11,909 bases of DNA, taken from the NCBI GenBank assembly GCA_023429275.1, contig JAEYWB010000746.1, positions 1 to 11,909 of the forward strand, read 5' to 3'. This document shows, piece by piece, positions 1 through 6,052 of this stretch. The notes under the pieces were generated by a model. That model did not search any database. It had not been told where the DNA came from and saw only the letters and a program-made list of their open reading frames with translations. This DNA is from Planctomycetota bacterium. Lineage in GTDB: Bacteria > Planctomycetota > Planctomycetia > Planctomycetales > Planctomycetaceae. The first letter of the stretch is position 1; every line of letters starts with the position of its first letter. Made by a program: the position numbers and the translations under genes.

Positions 1-128
1 GGCTGAGAGGGTCTTATCAGCCGGGCTCTTTGGGGCGAACACCGCGGCGACGCCGCTTCCGCCGAGACGGAGAGCATCGAGGCAAGGACGGGGATGGCTC
101 CCCAGACGAGAACGGAGCGCACGTTCAT
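1..128 (-). CDS. Secreted hypothetical protein, N-terminal part (runs off left edge)
   Basis: An open minus-strand frame starts with ATG at 128 and continues without a stop to the left edge (42 codons). The start is backed by an AAAGGA Shine-Dalgarno-like stretch about 9 bases upstream. The first residues form a clear Sec signal peptide: a short basic start (MNVRS), a hydrophobic core (VLVWGAIPVLASMLSV) and a signal peptidase I site after A-E-A near residue 25. The visible mature part is short, contains one Cys and is Arg-rich, which gives no family. The protein should be exported. The gene reads away from the rest of the window, so nothing here says what it works with. The signal peptide and SD make the start credible; the function is unknown. 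Confidence 0.6.
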   Translation of the reverse strand, partial: MNVRSVLVWGAIPVLASMLSVSAEAASPRCSPQRARLIRPSQ

Positions 129-451
129 GAGATCGTCCTTTCGGATGTCGACGACGCGCCGAGACCGGCGGCGGCGTCAGGAGGGGTGGTGCGCAGTCCG
201 ATCGAGGAACTGCGCACGCGGAACGGGTGATTCAGAGTTCTGCCGGGGCAGAACGACTTCGTCCGCCAGGCGTCAGCCGCCCGGGCCAGTGGAGAGTCCG
301 CGCCGAACAGCACGGAGCGCGAAGCTCATGCGTGTCACGAGGCGCGAAACAGGAAAGAAGCCGTGCCGATGGCGACGCATCGCGATGAAGCGGTCGGCAG
401 CGCCCGATTCGCCGGGAATGCGATGCCGTGTCGGCCGATCGGATGACTGGC
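129..451. other. Gap with no convincing gene
   Basis: This stretch of 323 bases lies between the left-edge secreted protein and the doubtful secreted ORF at 452-871. Open frames exist on both strands, as expected at this GC content, but none has a recognisable domain, signal peptide or good start. The part nearest 128 must hold the promoter and leader of the minus-strand gene that starts there; I could not pick out a -35/-10 pair with confidence. A frameshifted continuation of the 452-871 frame down to about 273 is possible but unproven. Confidence 0.4.
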
Positions 452-871
452 TCAGCAACGCCAGGTCTGGAGCCGGACGCAGAGGTCCTTCGCCGAGAGC
501 GGAAGCGGCTCTGCGGCTCGATCGCGGTTGACAAGAGACCGGGAACACCGGCCGAGCGAGCCGCTCGACCAGCAGAGATCCATCACGGAGCGGACGCCTG
601 ACCGGTGCTCCGACCGCCACTTCGATCGCCACTTCGATCGAAGGGCGCGACGGGCGACAGTCGGGGGCTGGTGCTCCGAGCCTTCGCTCTCCCCTTCCAC
701 GGGAGTCTCATGAGCGACCCCCTCCCCCTCAACGGGCATCCGCTCCTGGAGCGGGGCGAAGTGTCGAAGCAGTCCGGCACCGTCCGACGGCAAGTGCGCC
801 GGCATCACCAGGCCGCAGAGGGCGGCGAGGCTCCAGATGACCGTGCGGCGGATGGTGTTGTGGACTGTCAT
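452..871 (-). CDS. Possible small secreted protein (doubtful)
   Basis: A 139-codon minus-strand frame can start at ATG 871. Its N-terminus resembles a signal peptide: MTVHNTIRR followed by a hydrophobic run (TVIWSLAALCGLVMPA). Third codon positions are strongly G/C in the first 35 or so codons, which favours coding. After that the protein becomes low-complexity, with acidic V-E-G-E repeats and then an Arg/Ser-rich part holding a repeated S-K-W-R unit (from the 12-base tandem repeat). There is no good Shine-Dalgarno site and no domain I recognise. From about 640 down, a different minus-strand frame, ending at 273, looks at least as protein-like, so a frameshift or decayed gene is possible. An export signal is the only functional hint. 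Confidence 0.35.
   Translation of the reverse strand: MTVHNTIRRTVIWSLAALCGLVMPAHLPSDGAGLLRHFAPLQERMPVEGEGVAHETPVEGESEGSEHQPPTVARRALRSKWRSKWRSEHRSGVRSVMDLCWSSGSLGRCSRSLVNRDRAAEPLPLSAKDLCVRLQTWRC
616..639. repeat. 12-base tandem repeat, two copies
   Basis: The unit GCCACTTCGATC occurs twice back to back. The unit is a multiple of three, so it does not change reading frame; in the minus-strand frame of the doubtful secreted ORF it gives a repeated Ser-Lys-Trp-Arg. It is most simply a small slippage duplication. Confidence 0.8.
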
Positions 872-1488
872 GTGTTGTTCGGCTCGGCTGACTTTCTGTG
901 TCGGTTGCGGAGTCAGGACCTGAGAACCAAATCGAAGGAGAAATCGGGATTCCGGTTCGTCGATCGCGGAAGGGAGCCCAATCGAGGCTTCAACCACGGC
1001 AAATGGACGCTTTCAGACGCAGCTGGTCAATCCCTTTACTGCCGGTCGCGATCCCCACTCCCGGAAATGAGATCTCGACTTCGACCTGTGGGAAAGAAGT
1101 CGACGCAGGAGGACTCGCTTCAACAGTCCCGTTGCGGTGGTCGCCTGACCGGCTGGCGGACTCGCATCTCGCTGGACGCTCCGCTTCGGAAGGGACGCCG
1201 GGAGTGGTGGGCGTTGTCCCCGCTGGACGACCATCGACGTCCCCTGGCAGGGCGTCTTGTGCCTCCGGCCAGGGGGCCCAGGCAAGAGGTCGCTGAGCGG
1301 TTCGAACACGGGTCGCCCGCTTGTCGTTTCCTTGAAGATTGCCTCGTCGGCTGGTACCGTCCCGCGGAATTCTCCACGGGGGTATCCCGCTGAGACTCTG
1401 CGCAGCGCCCGCCGCAATCCAGTGGCGTATTGGCCTCGGCGCCGTAAGTTCTTTCTCGACAATTGTTTAGCCAGTAGGACCCGCAAGC
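872..1488. other. Intergenic region upstream of ppdK
   Basis: I see no convincing gene in these 617 bases. The open frames on either strand have no domain, no signal sequence and no usable start. The region should contain the ppdK promoter. The most AT-rich patch lies just before the gene (about 1447-1470), and an AGGA at 1476-1479 sits nine bases before the ppdK ATG as a ribosome-binding site. An 8-base inverted repeat, TCGACTTC (1075-1082) and GAAGTCGA (1096-1103), could form a hairpin with a 13-base loop. It is about 390 bases from the gene, has no T-run, and may be chance. Confidence 0.4.
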
Positions 1489-4218
1489 ATGGCGACGAAG
1501 TACGTGTATTCCTTCTCGGAAGGGAAGGGTGAAGGCAACGGCAAGATGAAGGCCGAGCTCGGTGGCAAAGGGGCGAACCTGGCGGAAATGTGCAATATCG
1601 GTCTCCCGGTCCCGGCCGGATTCACGATCGGCACCGAGGTCTGCACGTACTACTACGCCAACGACCGCAAGTATCCCCCCGAGCTCAAGGCCCAGGTCGA
1701 AGCGGCCCTCAAGGAAGTCGAAAAGGTCATGGGGGGCGAGTTCGGCTCCACGACCAACCCGCTGCTGTTCTCGTGTCGTTCCGGCGCCCGCGAGTCGATG
1801 CCCGGGATGATGGACACCGTCCTCAACATCGGCATGAACGACCAGACCGTCGTCGCCCTCGCCAAGAAGTCGGGCGATGAGCGCTTCGCCTGGGACAGCT
1901 ACCGCCGCTTCATCCAGATGTACGGCGACGTCGTCATGGGCCTCAAGCCCCAGACGAAGACCGACCCGGACCACTTCGAAGAGCTCCTCGAGCACAAGCG
2001 CGAGAAGGCGGGCGTCAAGTTCGACAACGAACTCTCCGCCGCCCAGCTCAAGGAACTCGTCGCCGAGTACAAGGCGGTCATCAAGAAGCACACCGGCCAG
2101 GAGTTCCCGACCGACCCGATGGAACAGGTCTGGGGATGCATCGGTGCCGTGTTCAGCAGCTGGATGAACGACCGGGCGATCGTCTATCGCCGCATGTACA
2201 ACATCCCCCACGAGTGGGGGACGGCCGTCAACGTCCAGGCGATGGTGTTCGGTAACCTCGGCGACGGCTGTGCGACGGGCGTCGGCCTGACCCGCGACTG
2301 TGCCGTCGGAACCCCCGGCTTCTGCGGCGACTACCTCATCAACGCCCAGGGCGAAGACGTCGTCGCCGGTATCCGCACGCCGCTGCGGATCGAAGAGACC
2401 CTCGGCAAGGACATGCCGAAGGCTCACAAGGAGCTCGACGAGATCGGCAAGAAGCTCGAGAAGCACTTCAAGGAAGTGCAGGACGTCGAGTTCACGATCC
2501 AGGAAGGCCGCGTCTGGATGCTCCAGACCCGTAACGCCAAGCGGACCGGCTTCGCCGCCGTTCGCATCGCGGTCGACCTCGTCAACGAAGGGCTGATCAC
2601 CGAGAAGGAAGCCCTCCAGAAGCGCCGCATCCCGGCGGACGACCTGAACCAGCTCCTCCAGCCGATCTTCGACAGCGAAGCGAAGAAGAAGGCCTCGAAG
2701 GAAAATCGCCTGATCGCCAAGGGGATCAACGCGGGACCCGGTGCCGCGACCGGCCAGATCGTCTTCCACGCCTCGGACGCGGAAGCGCTCTACAACAAGG
2801 ACAACAGCGTCCAGCTGATCCTCGTCCGCAAGGAAACGAGCCCGGAAGACCTTCGCGGGATGAAGGTTGCCAAGGGGATCCTCACGGCGTTCGGCGGGGC
2901 CTCCTCGCACGCCGCGCTCGTTTCCCGTCAGATGGGTAAGGTCTGCATCGTCGGCTGCGGAGCCCTCGTCGTCGATTACGACAAGGGGACGATCACCGCC
3001 GGCGGCACGACCCTCAAGGAAGGGGACTGGATCAGCATCGACGGGTTCACCGGCGAAGTCTTCAGCGGCAAGGTGGAGACCAAGCCGAGCGAGATCGTCC
3101 AGGTCCTCGTCCAGAAGACGATGAAGCCGGAAGAGTCCGAGACCTACGGCCGTTACGCCCAGCTGATGAGCTGGGTCGACAAGTACCGCAAGCTCAAGGT
3201 CCGGGCGAACGCCGAGCAGGACGAAGCGCACCTCGCCGACGCCTTCGGGTGTGAAGGTGTGGGCCTCTGCCGCACCGAGCACATGTTCTTCTCGAAGATC
3301 CAGGAATTCCGGGAAATGATCGTCTCGGAAACGAAGGAACAGCGTGAGAAGGCGCTCGCCAAGCTCCTGCCGTTCCAGCGGGCCGACTTCACGACCCTCT
3401 TCAAGGCTCTCGGCAGCCGGCCGGTGACGATCCGCCTGCTCGATCCGCCGCTGCACGAGTTCCTCTCGGAGCACCACCTGCACGACGACGCCGGTCTCGC
3501 TGACCGCCTCTCGAAGGCAGTCGGGATCTCGAAGGAGACGGTCGAGCGCCGCGTGGAAGAGCTGAAGGAAACGAACCCGATGCTCGGCTTCCGCGGTTGC
3601 CGTCTCGGCATCGTCTTCGCGGAAATCACCGCGATGCAGGCCCGGGCGATCTTCGAAGCCGCCGCCGACCTCAAGAAGCAGGGTGTCGAAGTCCATCCGG
3701 AAGTCATGGTTCCGCTCGTCGGCTTCAAGACCGAGCTCGACCACCAGACGAAGATCATCCGCGACACGGCGGAAAAGGTCTTCGCCGAGAAGGGTGTGAA
3801 GGTCGACTACCAGGTCGGCACGATGATCGAAATCCCGCGTGCGGCGCTGACCGCCGGCGAGATCGCGAAGACGGCCGAGTTCTTCTCGTTCGGAACGAAC
3901 GACCTGACGCAGACGACGCTCGGCATGAGCCGCGACGACTACGGCTCGTTCATTCCGCTCTACCGCGAGAACGACGTGATCGGCGACGACCCGTTCCAGA
4001 AGATCGACCAGACCGGCGTCGGCCGGCTGATGGAGATCGCCTGCAAGGACGGCCGCGCGACCCGCGAGAAGCTGAAGCTCGGCATCTGCGGCGAACACGG
4101 GGGCGAACCCTCCTCGGTCATGTTCTGCCACAAGCTCGGCCTCGACTACGTCAGCTGCTCCCCGTTCCGGATCCCGATCGCCAAGCTGGCCGCCGCTCAG
4201 CAGGCGCTCGAGTCGTAA
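1489..4218 (+). CDS. ppdK: Pyruvate, phosphate dikinase
   Basis: This is a complete 909-residue cytosolic enzyme that interconverts ATP + phosphate + pyruvate with AMP + diphosphate + PEP. It can act in gluconeogenesis or as a diphosphate-linked pyruvate kinase. All three family domains are visible in order. The N-terminal ATP-grasp domain has GGKGANLAEM (K27) and the CRSGARESMPGMMDT block near residue 97. The central swivelling phosphohistidine domain has GGASSHAALVSRQMGK, with the phosphorylated His at 474. The C-terminal PEP/pyruvate barrel has RTEHMFF (595-601), GTMIEIPRAAL (Glu 781), FGTNDLTQ and GICGEHGGEPSS with the general acid Cys 867. Length is slightly above the usual 870-880. The ATG at 1489 is supported by AGGA nine bases upstream and by the match of the N-terminus to the family. 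The usual TRGGMTSHAA around the His is altered here to TAFGGASSHAA; the catalytic His is kept. A strong terminator follows, so it appears monocistronic. Confidence 0.97.
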   Translation: MATKYVYSFSEGKGEGNGKMKAELGGKGANLAEMCNIGLPVPAGFTIGTEVCTYYYANDRKYPPELKAQVEAALKEVEKVMGGEFGSTTNPLLFSCRSGARESMPGMMDTVLNIGMNDQTVVALAKKSGDERFAWDSYRRFIQMYGDVVMGLKPQTKTDPDHFEELLEHKREKAGVKFDNELSAAQLKELVAEYKAVIKKHTGQEFPTDPMEQVWGCIGAVFSSWMNDRAIVYRRMYNIPHEWGTAVNVQAMVFGNLGDGCATGVGLTRDCAVGTPGFCGDYLINAQGEDVVAGIRTPLRIEETLGKDMPKAHKELDEIGKKLEKHFKEVQDVEFTIQEGRVWMLQTRNAKRTGFAAVRIAVDLVNEGLITEKEALQKRRIPADDLNQLLQPIFDSEAKKKASKENRLIAKGINAGPGAATGQIVFHASDAEALYNKDNSVQLILVRKETSPEDLRGMKVAKGILTAFGGASSHAALVSRQMGKVCIVGCGALVVDYDKGTITAGGTTLKEGDWISIDGFTGEVFSGKVETKPSEIVQVLVQKTMKPEESETYGRYAQLMSWVDKYRKLKVRANAEQDEAHLADAFGCEGVGLCRTEHMFFSKIQEFREMIVSETKEQREKALAKLLPFQRADFTTLFKALGSRPVTIRLLDPPLHEFLSEHHLHDDAGLADRLSKAVGISKETVERRVEELKETNPMLGFRGCRLGIVFAEITAMQARAIFEAAADLKKQGVEVHPEVMVPLVGFKTELDHQTKIIRDTAEKVFAEKGVKVDYQVGTMIEIPRAALTAGEIAKTAEFFSFGTNDLTQTTLGMSRDDYGSFIPLYRENDVIGDDPFQKIDQTGVGRLMEIACKDGRATREKLKLGICGEHGGEPSSVMFCHKLGLDYVSCSPFRIPIAKLAAAQQALES

Positions 4219-4243
4219 GCCGGTTGATCTGATGTGAAACGCC

Positions 4244-4279
4244 AAGAGGGGCAGGCCGAAAGGTCTGCCCCTCTTTTTT
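4244..4279 (+). terminator. Intrinsic terminator of ppdK
   Basis: Twenty-five bases after the ppdK stop, AAGAGGGGCAG (4244-4254) pairs perfectly with CTGCCCCTCTT (4265-4275). The inner bases GCC/GGT extend the stem (two GC pairs and one G-T pair) and close on a GAAA tetraloop. The stem runs into a block of T (4274-4279). This is a classic Rho-independent terminator, and it separates ppdK transcription from the genes downstream. Confidence 0.93.
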
Positions 4280-4628
4280 GTATCGAGACAGTACGTAGGG
4301 CGGCCCGGGTCGGCGGACGGTTGGCGTACTCGCTCACCTAGGGCCGCGCGCACCATGAAGACAGACTCGACTGTTTCGGTCAATCTTTCGCCGCGCGACG
4401 GCGTTTTTTGGCCCTGCGGTCTTGGGAGCGAGGGCTTCGTGGCACTCTACGCTGCCAGGTGGCAACCTCGATCCGGGAGCTCCCTTCGCAACAAGCCGTT
4501 TGGCGAACAGATCTTGGCCCGATCTCCTGCATGCTGGCCTCCAGGCATCATTAATGTGGCACGGGCATTGCGATCTCGTCAGTGAGCCGGGGATTCTCAG
4601 GGAAGCCGCTTCTTACGACGGGAGACTT
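4280..4628. other. Intergenic region with small inverted repeats
   Basis: No convincing gene is seen in these 349 bases; a 76-codon frame from 4355 has no family features. The region lies between the ppdK terminator and the TRASH lipoprotein gene, so it should carry that gene's promoter. Possible protein-binding sites are TGGCA (4440-4444), TGCCA (4453-4457) and TGGCA (4460-4464) in alternating orientation, and a perfect 10-base palindrome GGGAGCTCCC at 4475-4484. None matches a regulator I can name. No cobalamin-riboswitch box was recognised. Confidence 0.35.
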
Positions 4629-4894
4629 GTGACCAGGTTTCGAGGATTGGTCTTTTGTTTCTGCCTGCTGACGATCGGGGCCGCGGGATGCAGTGAGTCC
4701 CCCCCTATCCCCAGGCCGCCGTCCCCAGTCCGGAAGGACGGAAGGGGACCTGCATCGCCTGTCGTCGTGAGATCCCGTCTGTCGCCGCCGAGAACCTTGT
4801 GACTGTCGACGGCATCCAGTTCATCGTCTGCAGTGCGGAATGCCGGGCGAAGACAGCCAAGGGTGTCGACGACCACCACGGCCATTCCCACTGA
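4629..4894 (+). CDS. Small TRASH-motif lipoprotein, split by a frameshift at a C7 run
   Basis: The gene starts at GTG 4629, four bases after GGGAG. The first frame gives a lipoprotein signal: a hydrophobic stretch (LVFCFCLLTIG) and lipobox A-A-G-C with the lipidated Cys at 21. That frame then runs to an early stop at 4800-4802 through unlikely Pro/Arg-rich sequence. Shifting by -1 at the seven C (4699-4705) opens a frame to TGA at 4892-4894 and gives an 88-residue protein. It has C42-x2-C45, then C45-x22-C68-x3-C72, which fits the TRASH metal-binding signature (C-x19-22-C-x3-C), and ends in the His-rich tail DDHHGHSH. The likely role is binding or handing over a metal ion (copper, zinc, iron or similar) at the envelope. 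It lies 201 bases before the CobN operon. The break may be a sequencing error, a recent mutation, phase-variable slippage or programmed frameshifting; the sequence cannot tell which. Confidence 0.62.
4700..4706 (+). other. Candidate -1 slippery heptamer (C CCC CCT)
   Basis: Read in the frame of the lipoprotein signal (TCC CCC CCT), these bases fit the X XXY YYZ pattern of -1 slippage sites, and -1 is exactly the shift needed to enter the Cys/His-rich frame. Downstream bases can fold: CCGTCC (4719-4724) with GGACGG (4736-4741), or alternatively GTCCCC (4721-4726) with GGGGAC (4744-4749) around an inner GTCC-GGAA-GGAC hairpin. The 12-14 base spacer is longer than usual for a frameshift stimulator, so a plain indel remains just as likely. 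Confidence 0.35.
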
Positions 4895-5082
4895 GGCGTC
4901 GATCGCCGCGTCTCGTTCCTGCCGGGCGGGAGGATTGATGCGTGATGTCCGGTCGACGATCGATGTCCGGGAAGTTTTCTGAAGGCCCACGGGGTCTCCT
5001 TGCGGAGGAGATTGCGAGGCCTGAGGAAGCATCGGGCGGCCCTTGGGGCGCTGTATGTCATGTCGAGAGAGTGTGTCATCCC

Positions 5083-5089
5083 AGAGGAG
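5083..5089 (+). promoter_or_regulatory. Ribosome-binding site deciding the DUF1559 start
   Basis: AGAGGAG lies six bases before GTG 5096. It favours that GTG over the in-frame upstream candidates at 5060 (ATG) and 5000 (TTG), which would place 12 or 32 extra residues before the prepilin-type N-terminus. The GTG start leaves a short basic leader before R-G-F-T-L-I-E, as expected for this family. Confidence 0.75.
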
Positions 5090-5095
5090 TCGACC

Positions 5096-6052
5096 GTGAA
5101 CGTGCGAACGCAGCGGGGATTTACCCTGATCGAACTGCTGGTAGTCATTGCGATCATCGCGGTGCTGGTCTCCATCCTGCTGCCGGCCGTGCAGCAGGCG
5201 CGTGCTGCCGCCAGGGCGGCCCAGTGCCGCAACAATCTGAAGCAGCTCGGTCTGGGTCTCCACAACTATGCCTCCACGTTCGGGATGTTTCCGGCCGGCC
5301 ACATGGACACCTACACCGACGGCATTTCCGCCGGCGCCCGCCATCACTTCGGCTGGCTGACGGCGCTCCTGCCTTTCGTCGATCAGGCGGCGCTCTACAA
5401 CAAGATCTCGTTCGAAAGCGTCACGGCTGTTTCGCCAAACATTCACACCAATCCCGATTTCTATCCTGTGGGGACGGTCGATATCGCGATGTTCGTCTGC
5501 CCGAGCGATCCGGTCCGACGTGCGAATGCGAATTTCGCACCCGCCAATTACCTCGGAAGCCAGGGAAATCTCTGCAACTGCCGCGATGTCAACTGCGACG
5601 GCCTGTTCGGCCACAGTTCTTACACTCGGCTCGAATGGATCAAGGACGGGCTGTCGATGACGATCGCCGCCGGTGAGACGCTCAAGAGCGACATGAATCC
5701 GGCGACGGTCGACGACAATTACATCTTCACCAACGCCTCGGGCTCGAGCGCCCAAGACCTCTCCACATGTCAGTCAGTAGCGCCGACGGCGTCGGATCGG
5801 GGGACGGTCTGGATCGGCGGCCAGCCTCAATTCAACATCATGGCGACGATCAACACGCCAAATCACCGGTACTTCGACTGCATTGCCCCCAACTACGGAT
5901 GCACCAACTTCGCGGCTCGAAGCGCCCACGCGGGCGGGGCGAACCTGACGATGTCCGACGGATCCGTTCACTTCTTCTCCGAGAACATCAGCATCACCGT
6001 CTACCAGGCTCTTGGCAGTCGGGCGGGGGCGGAAAAGGTGGGAGAATTCTGA
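5096..6052 (+). CDS. DUF1559 domain protein with prepilin-like N-terminus
   Basis: This 318-residue protein has the type IV pilin/pseudopilin N-terminus: an eight-residue leader ending in Gly, then FTLIELLVVIAIIAVLVS, with cleavage and methylation expected at G8/F9 and the conserved Glu at mature position 5. The family blocks follow: LLPAVQQARAAAR, then CRNNLKQLGLGLHNYA, a mid-protein Cys-rich patch (CNCRDVNCDG) and the C-terminal HAGGANLTMSDGSVHFF. It should be anchored in the inner membrane with the body outside. DUF1559 proteins are very numerous in planctomycetes and their roles are mostly unknown. Here the gene leads an operon: its stop (TGA 6050-6052) shares one base with the start of the CobN-like gene, which implies translational coupling. 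A job in or near the metal-tetrapyrrole machine is inferred from this arrangement only. Confidence 0.93.
   Translation: MNVRTQRGFTLIELLVVIAIIAVLVSILLPAVQQARAAARAAQCRNNLKQLGLGLHNYASTFGMFPAGHMDTYTDGISAGARHHFGWLTALLPFVDQAALYNKISFESVTAVSPNIHTNPDFYPVGTVDIAMFVCPSDPVRRANANFAPANYLGSQGNLCNCRDVNCDGLFGHSSYTRLEWIKDGLSMTIAAGETLKSDMNPATVDDNYIFTNASGSSAQDLSTCQSVAPTASDRGTVWIGGQPQFNIMATINTPNHRYFDCIAPNYGCTNFAARSAHAGGANLTMSDGSVHFFSENISITVYQALGSRAGAEKVGEF

Noticed and set aside
1296..1325. GGTTCGAA resembling a tRNA T-loop
   Set aside because: The flanking bases do not form a T-stem, and no acceptor or anticodon arm can be built around it.
1120..4383. A 1087-codon open frame on the minus strand opposite ppdK
   Set aside because: It is a shadow produced by the strong G/C third-position bias of ppdK. 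The product is Asp/Glu/Arg/Val-rich with no domain, and ppdK matches its family along its whole length.
4355..4585. A 76-codon plus-strand frame after the ppdK terminator
   Set aside because: No ribosome-binding site, no signal or domain, and an implausible composition.
4995..5011. TCTCCT/AGGAGA inverted repeat before the DUF1559 gene as a terminator or attenuator
   Set aside because: The stem is only six base pairs and has no T-run. It may be chance, as purine-rich blocks are common near ribosome-binding sites.
5767..6051. N-terminal extension of the CobN-like frame into the DUF1559 gene
   Set aside because: The extension has no family similarity, would overlap a clear gene by 285 bases, and would hide the signal peptide that starts at ATG 6052 with a good ribosome-binding site.
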